Shown: positions 1 to 7,305 of the stretch, piece after piece
Numbering within the stretch: position 1 is the first letter of the stretch
How the letters are laid out: each line of letters starts with the position of its first letter
Assembly: GCA_022449565.1 (NCBI GenBank)
Contig: JAKUSA010000011.1
Coordinates: 1-45,022, forward strand
DNA: 45,022 nt
Direction of reading: 5' to 3'
From: Acidimicrobiales bacterium
GTDB taxonomy: Bacteria > Actinomycetota > Acidimicrobiia > Acidimicrobiales > MedAcidi-G1
Position numbers and translations under genes: made by a program
Notes under the pieces: generated by a model
What the model was told of the DNA's origin: nothing
What the model saw: only the letters and a program-made list of their open reading frames with translations
Databases searched by the model: none

Positions 1-537
1 GAATGGTTCAAGGTCCAACCTGACCTGTGGTGCTTCGGCAAGGTGATCGGCGGCGGCCTTCCCGTCGGCGCCTTCGGTGGCCGCTGGGAGATCATGGAAC
101 ACCTGGCCCCATTGGGCGGCGTGTACCAGGCGGGGACCCTGTCCGGGAACCCGCTGGCCATGGCGGCCGGCCAGGCCACCCTGGATCTCCTCGATGGCCA
201 GGCTTACCAACGCCTCGAGGCGACGGCCGCCCGTCTTGCCAAAGGACTTGCCGACGCCCTCACCGGGGCCGGCCTCGACGCCGTGCTGCCCCGGGTGGGC
301 TCGTTGCTCGGGTTGTTCCTTGGTGACCGGGAACCCACCTGCTTCGACGAGGTCAAGGTGATCGCCGAAAACGGCCTCTACCCCAAGGTGTTCCACGCCC
401 TGCTGGAGCGTGGCGTAGCTCTGGCCCCAGGCCCCTACGAGGTGCTCTTCCCGAGCCTGGCCCACACCGACGAGGTTGTCGACTCCACAGTCGAGGCGGC
501 CGTCCAGGCCGCTGCCGCGGTGGCTGCCAGCCTCTGA
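1..537 (+). CDS. hemL: Glutamate-1-semialdehyde 2,1-aminomutase, C-terminal part (5' end outside window)
   Basis: This PLP enzyme converts glutamate-1-semialdehyde to 5-aminolevulinate in the C5 route to haem and other tetrapyrroles, in the cytoplasm. The frame is open from base 1, so the gene begins upstream; 178 codons are present and end at a TGA at 535-537. The visible FGKVIGGGLPVGAFGG stretch is the PLP-lysine segment of this family, with the Schiff-base Lys encoded at 40-42. It is followed by the family's YQAGTLSGNPLAMAAG block, and the C-terminal domain looks complete. An ATG at 43 lies after the catalytic lysine and is not the start. The gene converges on pgi with 30 bases between the stops. 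A haem-synthesis gene beside cytochrome genes fits the locus, although hemL is common in any aerobic genome. The assignment is firm because both motifs are diagnostic. Confidence 0.95.
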   Translation, partial: EWFKVQPDLWCFGKVIGGGLPVGAFGGRWEIMEHLAPLGGVYQAGTLSGNPLAMAAGQATLDLLDGQAYQRLEATAARLAKGLADALTGAGLDAVLPRVGSLLGLFLGDREPTCFDEVKVIAENGLYPKVFHALLERGVALAPGPYEVLFPSLAHTDEVVDSTVEAAVQAAAAVAASL

Positions 538-567
538 CCGGAAGCCGGACTGGGTACTCGATCCGCT

Positions 568-2217
568 TCAGCTACCCCCGGAGTTTCGTAAACGTCGGTA
601 GTAGCCGATCAGATCGGAGGTGGAGCCTTCGTGGGCGCCGGGGTTGGGCGTCCCGTTGCCGGCCGGCTCGGCCTGTAACCACCGGCCGAAGTGCCTGGCC
701 AGGGTCTTGCCCAGTTCTACCCCCCACTGGTCGAACGGGTTGATCCCCCACAGTGCGGCAGCCACCACCGTGCGGTGCTCATAGAGGGCGATCAACTGTC
801 CCAGAACCGAAGGGCTCAGCTCGGGTGCCAGGACGACGGTCGACGGCCGGTTCCCCGGCATGGTGCGATGGGGAACCAGTTCTGGCGGCGTGCCCTCGGC
901 CTCTGCCTCCTCGGGGGTGCGCCCCACCGCCAGTGCCTCTGCCTGGGCCAGCAGATTGGCCACCAACATGTCGTGATGCGTTCCCCCCGGGTCGTGGCCG
1001 GGCCGCATGAACCCGATCAGGTCACAGGGCACCGACCCGGTGCCCTGGTGGAGGTACTGGAAGAAGGCGTGCTGGCCGTCGGTGCCCGGCGCTCCCCACA
1101 CCACACCTCCGGTAGGGACCCCCACCGGTGAACCCTCGGCGGTCACCCTCTTACCCAGGCTTTCCATCATCAGCTGCTGGAGGAAGGAGGGGAATCGGGC
1201 TAGGCGGCTGCTGTAGGGGACAACGGCCAGCGAACCAGCCCCCAGGAACGACCGGTGCCATACGTCGAGAAGACCCAGCATGACTGGCCCGTTGGCCGCA
1301 AAGGGAGTGCCGGCCAGGTGTTCATCAACGGCCCGCATCCCGCCCAGGAGTTCTCCGAAGGACTCGGGGCCGATGGAGACCATCAGCGCCAGCCCTATCG
1401 CCGAGGCCAGCGAGAACCGGCCGCCGACCCACTGGGGAACGGGAAAGATCATCTCCGGGTCGACGCCCCACTGTCCGGCCCGGTCCGGAGCCCCGGTCAC
1501 CGCCACCAGGTGGCGACCCACTCCGTTGGACCCCACCCCGTCGGCTAGCCAGGCACGAGCGCCAGCAGCGGCCACCAGGGTCTCGGCGGTGGTGAACGAC
1601 TTGGAGGACACCACCACAAGGGTTGAGACCGGGTCCAGCCCTCGGAGGGCGTCGACGAGGTCGGTGCCGTCGAGGTTGGACGAGAAGCGGAGTTCGACCT
1701 CCGGATGGGCCAGGTCGGCCAGGGCCTCGCTGACCATGGCCGGCCCTAGGTGTGAACCACCGACACCCAGGGCTACCACCGAGTCGATGGGCGTCCCGGT
1801 AGCCCCGACCATTTCCCCGGAGCGGATGCGTCGGGCCAGGTGGGCCATGCGCTCCAGGTTCTCGTGGACAGCGGCCACCACGTCTGCGCCGTCCACCTCG
1901 ATGGTCGTATCCCGGGGGGCTCGCAGGGCGGTGTGGAGGGCCGGTCGGCCCTCCGTGGAGTTCACCGGCTCGCCGGAGAGCATGCGTTCCACAAACCGGC
2001 CCACCTCCCGTTCGGTGGCCAGGTCGACCAGCAGGTCCACCGTGGTTGCGGTCAATGGCTGGCGGGACAGGTCGAGGCGGAGGTCGGCCACCTCCAGGGT
2101 CAGCAGGCCGATCCGGTCGGCGTCGCCGACCAGTTCCCGCAGGTGAGTGCCGGCCAGGTTGTCGCGGTGGGCGGCCAGAGCGGCCCAGGCGGCTGAAGCC
2201 TCGTCTGGCGGATTCAT
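568..2217 (-). CDS. pgi: Glucose-6-phosphate isomerase
   Basis: The enzyme interconverts glucose 6-phosphate and fructose 6-phosphate in glycolysis and gluconeogenesis, in the cytoplasm. The protein has 549-552 residues, normal for the long bacterial type. Visible signatures are the substrate-binding GVGGSHLG near residues 154-161, EGRPALHTALR near 92-102, the QQLMMESLGKRV segment with the catalytic Glu, and the C-terminal NPFDQWGVELGK with the conserved Lys. Two start codons compete: ATG at 2226 and ATG at 2217. A GGGGAG ribosome-binding site at 2228-2233 is only one base from the first but ten from the second, so I chose 2217. The gene follows menJ on the same strand after about 80 bases, so it may be read through from that promoter or have its own. 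Nothing in it is unusual. Confidence 0.95.
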   Translation of the reverse strand: MNPPDEASAAWAALAAHRDNLAGTHLRELVGDADRIGLLTLEVADLRLDLSRQPLTATTVDLLVDLATEREVGRFVERMLSGEPVNSTEGRPALHTALRAPRDTTIEVDGADVVAAVHENLERMAHLARRIRSGEMVGATGTPIDSVVALGVGGSHLGPAMVSEALADLAHPEVELRFSSNLDGTDLVDALRGLDPVSTLVVVSSKSFTTAETLVAAAGARAWLADGVGSNGVGRHLVAVTGAPDRAGQWGVDPEMIFPVPQWVGGRFSLASAIGLALMVSIGPESFGELLGGMRAVDEHLAGTPFAANGPVMLGLLDVWHRSFLGAGSLAVVPYSSRLARFPSFLQQLMMESLGKRVTAEGSPVGVPTGGVVWGAPGTDGQHAFFQYLHQGTGSVPCDLIGFMRPGHDPGGTHHDMLVANLLAQAEALAVGRTPEEAEAEGTPPELVPHRTMPGNRPSTVVLAPELSPSVLGQLIALYEHRTVVAAALWGINPFDQWGVELGKTLARHFGRWLQAEPAGNGTPNPGAHEGSTSDLIGYYRRLRNSGGS

Positions 2218-2298
2218 AACCGACATTCTCCCCGGTTACCGGGCTGGTTCACGACCACCCCTTGGCAGCGGGTGCCTGCCTCGGGTTTGGGGCGGGGT

Positions 2299-3561
2299 TC
2301 AGGCGTTGACCATACGGTCGGGTAGTAGCCGGACGGTGGAGGCGATAGCCCGATAGGCCATCTCGGCGGCACCCCGCTCGTCGTCTCTCATCAGGTTGGC
2401 CATGATGCGTAGCGCCCATTCCATGAGGGGTCGCGACCGCATGCCGACCCGGGTGAGTTCCCGGATCAACGCCGGGTTGCCGATCACCCGGGCGAAGATT
2501 CGGGCCACTTTGAAGTACAGGCCGTATTCCTCTTGGAGCAGGTCCGGATAGCGGGCCAGCACCCTGTTACCGCTTGTTTTCGCCTCGGCGAACAGCCCGG
2601 CGGCCAATCGCCCCGTCTCGTAGGCGTAGTCGATTCCCTCGCCGTTGAACGGGTTGACCGAGCCGGCGGCATCACCGACAACTAGCCAGTTCTCTCCGGC
2701 CTTGGGTTCGATCGATCCGGCCATCGGCAGGCGGCCCCCAGTGGGAGGGGCCACCGGACGGGTGGGGTCGATTTGCCAGTGGTCGGGGAGAGTGCGGGCG
2801 AACTCTTCGAACAGATGGCTGGTGTTCACATCCCGGTAGTCGCGAAACGTGGAGAGAAGGCCAACACCGACATTGATGGTCCCGTTGCCGACCGGGAAGA
2901 TCCACCCGTAGCCGGGCATAGCGTTGCCCGAACGGTCCCGGACGTCGAGGGACGACTCGATCCACGGGTCATCGTGGAGGGGGCTGTCGAAGTACCCGCG
3001 TATGGCCATGCCCATTGGGAACTCCCGGTTGCGGGCCGTGCCCAGCATCCGGCCGAACCGCGAGTTAGCGCCATCGGCCACCGCGACATACCGGGCCCGG
3101 ACCTCGTGTTCGATCCCAGTGTCGCGATCCACGACGAGGGCGCCGGCGATGCCGGGGCCGTCAGCCTCCAGGGGGCGGACGGCCTCGGTGGACTGATGGA
3201 GCTCAGCGCCAGCCTCGACCGCCCGCTGGACCACGAATGTGTCCAGATCACACCGGCGGACCACGTAGCCGTGAGACGGGTACACGTCGTGTTCGGGCCA
3301 GGCCATCTCAATGGTCCGACCATGGGCGATGGCCCGCAACCCGTCGTAGCGGTGGTAGCGGTCTAGCTCTCCTCCCAGCCCCATCTCGGCGAGCTGGTGG
3401 ACGGCCCTCGGAGTGAGGCCGTCACCGCAAGTCTTCTCCCGAGGGAAGGCCTTCCGTTCAACGACGATCGTGTCGAGCCCGTTCGTGGCCGCCCAGTAGG
3501 CGGTAGCCGCGCCGGCGGGACCACCGCCTACAACGAGCAGGTCGTGAGTGCGTTCAGACAT
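2299..3561 (-). CDS. menJ: FAD-dependent geranylgeranyl/menaquinone reductase (MenJ type)
   Basis: This is a flavoprotein of the geranylgeranyl reductase family. In mycobacteria the closest type, MenJ, reduces one isoprenoid double bond of the menaquinone side chain. The 420 residues begin with a Rossmann motif VGGGPAGAATAYWAA near residues 11-25, followed by the family's PREKTCGDGLTPRAV near 40-54. The middle carries PGYGWIFPVGNGTINVGVG, and GDAAGSVNPFNGEGIDYA near 297-314 forms the second FAD contact. These blocks line up with the mycobacterial protein as I remember it, so menaquinone is the likely substrate; a geranylgeranyl-lipid substrate is the alternative. A GGGGA sits just upstream of the ATG. 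It lies 51 bases after the cytochrome c gene on the same strand, which ties quinone maturation to the bc/complex I locus. Confidence 0.85.
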   Translation of the reverse strand: MSERTHDLLVVGGGPAGAATAYWAATNGLDTIVVERKAFPREKTCGDGLTPRAVHQLAEMGLGGELDRYHRYDGLRAIAHGRTIEMAWPEHDVYPSHGYVVRRCDLDTFVVQRAVEAGAELHQSTEAVRPLEADGPGIAGALVVDRDTGIEHEVRARYVAVADGANSRFGRMLGTARNREFPMGMAIRGYFDSPLHDDPWIESSLDVRDRSGNAMPGYGWIFPVGNGTINVGVGLLSTFRDYRDVNTSHLFEEFARTLPDHWQIDPTRPVAPPTGGRLPMAGSIEPKAGENWLVVGDAAGSVNPFNGEGIDYAYETGRLAAGLFAEAKTSGNRVLARYPDLLQEEYGLYFKVARIFARVIGNPALIRELTRVGMRSRPLMEWALRIMANLMRDDERGAAEMAYRAIASTVRLLPDRMVNA

Positions 3562-3612
3562 CGCTTCCCCGGGGCTGCTTGTCAGGGGGGCTCAGGTGGA
3601 CCGTCCGGCCCC

Positions 3613-4395
3613 TCAGCCGGCTGCCATCTCGGTGTCAGGGTGATCGGCTACTCCGGCGAACAGTTCGGCGATGGACGCCGAGGTGGTGTTTGCCCGGTCG
3701 AGATACCCCGACAGGTCCAGGTCGCCGAGGTGGATGGCGTGGTCGAGCGCCTCGGCCAGCAAGCCATCTTGATCGGATTCGCCGAACCGGGTCCGTTCAT
3801 GGAGGATGGCCCCTATCAACTCGTCGGCGGTCAGCACGTCGCCAAAGGCCGGCATACCGCCCTCCACGATGCGTCCCCGCGCCGGGTCGCCGTACGGGTT
3901 GCCGACCCCGAAGCCGTCAGAGCCCCTCACCACCCACACGACGTGGTCCTCGATGTGGGGGAAGGTGACGAGTACCTCGCCGTCGGATAGTTGGTGGCCC
4001 GATCCGCCGCTGCCGGTGGCGCCGTGACAGGACGAACAGCGTCTCTCGTAGACCTCGGCCCCGTGGGCCAGGACGCCCGTGGCCTCCCTGGTGACCCGCT
4101 CCAGGGTGCCCACGTAGGTGATCGCCCAAATGGGTAGGAGGAGCAGGGTTCCGGCTGCCCACCACGGGATCTTCTGCCGGGTAAGCGCCGCGGTCACATA
4201 CGGAGCGGGTGGGGGAGGCGGAGTTGGCTCGGCCGGTACCTGCGGCGCGGCCAAGGCCGGGGTGGCCGGCGGAGCGTCGGCGGATGCTGCCGGTGCCGGG
4301 TCCTCGGACGGAGATCCCTCTCCTCCACCCGCTCCGGTCAGGGACTGGCGCGCTTCCTTCGAGCGCTTCAACAAGTGCTCGGGAACCTCGACCAA
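3613..4395 (-). CDS. Membrane-anchored monohaem cytochrome c (TTG start)
   Basis: The product is a c-type cytochrome that probably carries electrons for the neighbouring bc complex. I place the start at a TTG (4393-4395), giving 260 residues that begin (M)VEVPEHLLKRSKEAR. A GGAG lies six bases upstream of it, and the resulting N-terminus matches that of subunit IV at 6488. Longer in-frame starts exist up to 4659, but that stretch reads as low-complexity non-protein sequence. Layout: a hydrophilic Ala/Pro-rich linker (about 20-70), one membrane helix (about 75-97), then a haem motif CSSCH at 120-124 and the likely axial Met in GGMPAFGD near 181. The cytochrome domain therefore faces outward. 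There is no cleavable signal peptide. It diverges from the bc operon and probably shares its control region. Its exact redox partner is not visible. Confidence 0.85.
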   Translation of the reverse strand: MVEVPEHLLKRSKEARQSLTGAGGGEGSPSEDPAPAASADAPPATPALAAPQVPAEPTPPPPPAPYVTAALTRQKIPWWAAGTLLLLPIWAITYVGTLERVTREATGVLAHGAEVYERRCSSCHGATGSGGSGHQLSDGEVLVTFPHIEDHVVWVVRGSDGFGVGNPYGDPARGRIVEGGMPAFGDVLTADELIGAILHERTRFGESDQDGLLAEALDHAIHLGDLDLSGYLDRANTTSASIAELFAGVADHPDTEMAAG

Positions 4396-4663
4396 GGCGA
4401 TCTCCGCGACGGGCGCTGTGGGATGGCTCCGACCGGGTTCGGGTGGCCGGCCGGCCGGTGGACGACGGCAGGATAGCCCGGGCTTGACGTCGTTCGGCGC
4501 CCCGGCCGGGTGTCGGAGATCCGGCCGGCAAAGGTTGATCGTGGCACCCGCCAAGGGCACCGTCCAAGGTGTTGAAATGAGGACACGGATGGTAGAGGTC
4601 GACCCAGAGGCGGCACGCTGGGCAGTTCTCCCGGTGAGGGCACCCTGAGAGCAAACCAACCGG

Positions 4664-4669
4664 TAGCAT
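4664..4669 (+). promoter_or_regulatory. Candidate -10 box of the bc operon
   Basis: TAGCAT preceded by GG fits a TANNNT sigma-70-type -10 element. Similar GGTA-N3-T hexamers stand before other transcription units in this window (25691, 42407, 42979). No good -35 box is present at 16-18 bases upstream. Transcription from here would start near 4676, leaving a leader of about 85 bases that contains the palindrome and hairpin. Confidence 0.4.
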
Positions 4670-4683
4670 GGGGTCCTAAAACC

Positions 4684-4701
4684 TTGTGCACTATTTCACA
4701 A
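4684..4701. promoter_or_regulatory. Crp/Fnr-like palindromic operator
   Basis: TTGTGCACTATTTCACAA is a near-perfect inverted repeat. It has the TGTG-N8-CACA geometry of Crp-family sites (consensus TGTGA-N6-TCACA), with 9 of the 10 consensus bases. It is AT-rich compared with its surroundings, and it lies between the divergent cytochrome c gene and the bc operon. If the TAGCAT at 4664 is the -10 box, the site is just downstream of the transcription start and would favour repression. For a promoter placed elsewhere it could activate. The regulator is not encoded in the window. Confidence 0.5.
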
Positions 4702-4713
4702 AGTGGTGCCTGA

Positions 4714-4734
4714 CGGCGGGCCGAAAGGCCGCCG
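4714..4734 (+). other. GAAA-capped hairpin in the bc operon leader
   Basis: CGGC, a bulged G, and GGCC pair with GGCC and GCCG around a GAAA tetraloop, giving an eight-pair stem with one bulge. It lies about 28 bases before the first start codon, just upstream of the ribosome-binding site. It may stabilise the mRNA or act as a weak attenuator; no T-run follows, so it is not a standard terminator. Confidence 0.4.
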
Positions 4735-4761
4735 AGCCAGCCCAGGAAGGACGCAGATCGG

Positions 4762-5217
4762 ATGGTCGCTTTCGCCGTCTCGCTCCTGGTAACCGCGGCG
4801 ATGGTCTGGGGGCTCGACGTCTACCGGCAGCGCTGCCCGGCCGACAAGGAGTTCACTTGGGGAGAGGCGATGCTCTTCGCCACCTACGTGTTCTTGGTCC
4901 TTTTCTGGGCGTACGGCGTGGTCCCCCACCAGTGGCTCACCTGGGCCGACAGCGAACTGAACTGGCGACCCGATCGATTCATTGTCGGCCCCTCGATGCC
5001 GTGGACCGGCGACCAGGGGATCATCGAGTGGGCACTGCCCTTCACCACGACCTACCTAGTACTCCGCGACCTGATTGCCGTAGGGATCTACGGGGTGGCC
5101 CTGGCCGGCAACATCGTGATGTGGAACCAGTGGCAGAACCGGGGCGTAGAGAAGGAAGAGGCTGAGCCGACCTCCGAGTACGGTCGGCCACTAGTCCGGG
5201 AGGGGGTCGGCGCATGA
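4762..5217 (+). CDS. Small membrane protein heading the cytochrome bc operon, family not recognised
   Basis: I do not recognise the family of this 151-residue protein. It shows three likely membrane segments (about residues 3-19, 33-58 and 96-122), with an aromatic-rich stretch at 53-93 between the last two that is probably extracytoplasmic. It has a charged C-terminal tail. There is one Cys (25) and no CxxCH or iron-sulfur motif, so it is unlikely to carry a cofactor by itself. The ATG has an AGGAAGGA about ten bases upstream. The stop overlaps the ferredoxin start by four bases (ATGA), so the two are translationally coupled. First place in a bc operon and coupling to a ferredoxin suggest a membrane anchor or accessory subunit that docks the ferredoxin; that is inference. 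Confidence 0.8.
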   Translation: MVAFAVSLLVTAAMVWGLDVYRQRCPADKEFTWGEAMLFATYVFLVLFWAYGVVPHQWLTWADSELNWRPDRFIVGPSMPWTGDQGIIEWALPFTTTYLVLRDLIAVGIYGVALAGNIVMWNQWQNRGVEKEEAEPTSEYGRPLVREGVGA

Positions 5218-5630
5218 GCGTCACCGACGCCAACCCGCCCCATCCGACCTTTGTTGACGATTACGTCCTCCGCGAGGTCGACGCCGAGTGGCTGACCAGC
5301 GCCGTCAAGCCCAAGCAGTTCATCCATATCGACCAGTCCGAGTGCATCATGTGCGAGGGATGCGTGGACATCTGTCCGTGGAAGTGCATCCACATGGTCA
5401 GCCCTGAGGCCATCAGCGAATCGGTGGGGACCGAACAGCCCGGTGAGGACCCGAGCGACCATGTGATCTTCACCATCGACGACGATGTGTGTACCCGCTG
5501 TGCGCTCTGCGTCGACCGGTGCCCGACCGGAGTGATCATCATGGGTCGACTGGAGGAAGTACCCCCCGAGGGTGACGGCCACCAGCGCACCGCCTCCTAC
5601 GGCTATGGCTACGGGATGCGACTGACGTAG
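5214..5630 (+). CDS. 2x[4Fe-4S] ferredoxin within the cytochrome bc operon
   Basis: This is a 138-residue dicluster ferredoxin. The first cluster uses Cys 44, 47, 50 and 54 (CIMCEGCVDICP) and the second Cys 93, 96, 99 and 103 (CTRCALCVDRCP). The two motifs are separated by an insertion of about 35 residues (about 56-92), longer than in a minimal bacterial ferredoxin. N- and C-terminal extensions add about 40 and 30 residues. There is no membrane segment, so it should be cytoplasmic or bound at the inner face. It overlaps the upstream gene by four bases and precedes cytochrome b by 52. A ferredoxin inside a bc operon is unusual. It could be an electron donor or acceptor subunit of the complex, or the mobile donor for the NuoEFG-less complex I downstream. 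The cluster type is secure; the role is inferred. Confidence 0.9.
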   Translation: MSVTDANPPHPTFVDDYVLREVDAEWLTSAVKPKQFIHIDQSECIMCEGCVDICPWKCIHMVSPEAISESVGTEQPGEDPSDHVIFTIDDDVCTRCALCVDRCPTGVIIMGRLEEVPPEGDGHQRTASYGYGYGMRLT

Positions 5631-5682
5631 ACGAATGTCCGGAAGCGAAGAAGCGATGAGGGTCTGAGGGAGCACCGAGAAG

Positions 5683-6471
5683 ATGGCAGACACGAACGGC
5701 AGAAAGCCAGCCGGGCAGGCCCTGCAGGAGCGAATGGGCCAGATTGGTAAGCAGATGCAGGGCTCGCAGGCCTGGGCGGCCATCTTCCGGCCCGGCTCGA
5801 TCTTCCGCAAGGGATACAGCGACAACCCCCGGAACCGGTCCTACGTGATCATGAACAGCGTCCTCTACCACCTTCATCCGGTGAAGGTGAAACGGCACGC
5901 CGTAAAAGTCAGTTACACCCTCTGCCTCGGCGGGCTGAGCTTCTTCCTGTTCATCTTCCTCACCGTGACCGGCATCTTCCTGATGTTCTTCTACCGTCCG
6001 ACGGCCGCGCAGGCCTGGGCCGACATCCAGGCCCTCGAGACGGCGGTCGGGTTCGGTCTGCTCGTGCGCAACATGCACCGGTGGGGTGCACACCTCATGG
6101 TGATCACCGTGTTCCTCCACATGGCCCGGGTGTTCTACCACGGCGCCTACAAGCCGCCCCGAGAGTTCAACTGGGTCATCGGCGTGATCCTGCTGACCCT
6201 GACCCTGTTGCTCTCCTTCACCGGTTACCTGTTGCCCTGGGACCAACTGGCTCTCTGGGCGGTCACGGTGGGAACGAACATGATGGGGTACACGCCCGTT
6301 TTTGGCGACCAGGTCCGCTTCGTGCTCCTCGGAGGAGTCGAGATCGGCACCGACACCCTTCTCCGCTGGTACACGCTGCACGTCCTGATGCTGCCCTTCG
6401 TGCTGGTCATCTTCCTGGCCGTCCACTTCTGGCGCGTCCGCAAGGACGGCGGCATTTCCGGGCCGCTGTAG
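5683..6471 (+). CDS. Cytochrome b6-like subunit of the bc complex (N-terminal half of cytochrome b)
   Basis: The protein holds the two b haems of a menaquinol:cytochrome c oxidoreductase and spans the membrane four times. It has 262 residues with a hydrophilic N-terminal extension of about 55. Haem ligands are His132 and His146 (14 apart, in RNMHRWGAH and FLHMAR) and His233 and His248. The 15-residue spacing of the second pair is the b6/Firmicutes arrangement, whereas mitochondrial cytochrome b has 14. GYLLPWDQ near 181-188 is a typical quinol-site loop. Cytochrome b is split: helices E-G are encoded by the next gene, 16 bases downstream. An AGGGAG lies about ten bases before the ATG. This split-b organisation differs from the fused QcrB of mycobacteria and Streptomyces. 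Confidence 0.93.
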   Translation: MADTNGRKPAGQALQERMGQIGKQMQGSQAWAAIFRPGSIFRKGYSDNPRNRSYVIMNSVLYHLHPVKVKRHAVKVSYTLCLGGLSFFLFIFLTVTGIFLMFFYRPTAAQAWADIQALETAVGFGLLVRNMHRWGAHLMVITVFLHMARVFYHGAYKPPREFNWVIGVILLTLTLLLSFTGYLLPWDQLALWAVTVGTNMMGYTPVFGDQVRFVLLGGVEIGTDTLLRWYTLHVLMLPFVLVIFLAVHFWRVRKDGGISGPL

Positions 6472-6487
6472 GGGTTAGGTCGGATCC

Positions 6488-7252
6488 ATGGTTGAGATTC
6501 CCGAACACCTCCGCAAACGAGCCGCCGAGGCGCGGGCCAAGGCGGAGGGAAAAAGCAGCGACAAGACCGCAGGTGACGCCGATCCCGGTGACGCCCTGCC
6601 CGCCGCCGCCGACACCCCGTCCGCCTCCGGCGGTGACGGCGAGAAGATCCCAGCCCACCTGCTCGAGCGCGGCACACCGGCCGCCGACCAGCCCTCCTCG
6701 TCGACCCCGGCCCCGGCGGAAGGAGGTGGCATTCCGGAAGCGGGCAGCGGTCCGGACGGCCACAACCAGCGACTACTCACCGTCGTCAAGGCGGGCTCCA
6801 TCCAGGACGTCAAAACCGTGCCGACCGACAAGGTCCACGTGTGGCCCCACCTACTGGTCGCCGAGTTCCTCGCCGCCCTGGCCATCACCCTGTTCACGAC
6901 CCTGTTCTCGATCTTCGTCAACGCCCCTCTGCTGGAGTTGGCCAACTTCAACAAAACCCCGAACCCGTCCAAGGCCCCCTGGTACTTCCTGGGCCTCCAG
7001 GAACTACTCACCATGTTCCACCCGATGGTGGCCGGCGTGACCATTCCCGGGATGGGGATCTTCCTGTTGATCCTGGCGCCCTTCATAGACAAGAACCCCT
7101 CCACCAAACCCGAGGACCGGAAGTTCGCCATCTCGCTGATGACCATCCACCTCATGTTTTGGGCCGTCCTGGTGATGATCGGCTCGTTCTTCCGTGGACC
7201 GGGCTTCAACTTCGTCTTCCCGTGGAACGCCGGCCTCTTCTTCGATCTGTGA
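6488..7252 (+). CDS. Subunit IV-like C-terminal half of cytochrome b
   Basis: The 254-residue protein supplies the last three helices of split cytochrome b and part of the quinol-oxidation site. About 115 residues of hydrophilic Ala/Pro-rich sequence precede the membrane domain. They open with MVEIPEHLRKRAAEAR and contain a second related copy, KIPAHLLER, near 53-61. The same motif starts the divergent cytochrome c (4395). Three membrane helices follow (about 122-146, 183-200 and 215-240). The quinol-site PEWY motif reads APWY here (SKAPWYFLGLQELL, about 161-174), so the Glu is absent; I recall similar APWY forms in menaquinol-oxidising complexes of other bacteria. A short RBS (AGG) precedes the ATG. 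It must assemble with the 5683 product. Confidence 0.9.
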   Translation: MVEIPEHLRKRAAEARAKAEGKSSDKTAGDADPGDALPAAADTPSASGGDGEKIPAHLLERGTPAADQPSSSTPAPAEGGGIPEAGSGPDGHNQRLLTVVKAGSIQDVKTVPTDKVHVWPHLLVAEFLAALAITLFTTLFSIFVNAPLLELANFNKTPNPSKAPWYFLGLQELLTMFHPMVAGVTIPGMGIFLLILAPFIDKNPSTKPEDRKFAISLMTIHLMFWAVLVMIGSFFRGPGFNFVFPWNAGLFFDL

Positions 7253-7305
7253 TCGCCATGCCCCGCCGTCGGCCCGCCATCAACCCCCAGTTTGGGAGGT
7301 AAGCC

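Larger units (their letters stand above)
4396..4761. promoter_or_regulatory. Divergent control region between cytochrome c and the bc operon
   Basis: These 366 bases hold no convincing gene on either strand; the open frames here have the composition of shadow frames. From left to right I see a minus-strand TATCCT hexamer at 4470-4475 that could be the -10 box of the cytochrome c gene, a plus-strand TAGCAT at 4664-4669, an 18-bp palindrome at 4684-4701, a hairpin at 4714-4734 and an AGGAAGGA ribosome-binding site near 4744-4751. It is the only stretch longer than 300 bases without a coding sequence in the window. The arrangement suggests that both directions of the locus are controlled here. 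Confidence 0.6.

Noticed and set aside
4686-5165. Plus-strand frame beginning in the bc leader
   Set aside because: Overlaps the membrane-protein gene in another frame, its start lies within the operator palindrome and its translation is Arg/Gly-rich.
5539-6426. Minus-strand frame opposite cytochrome b
   Set aside because: His/Asp/Glu-rich shadow of membrane-protein codons on the other strand.
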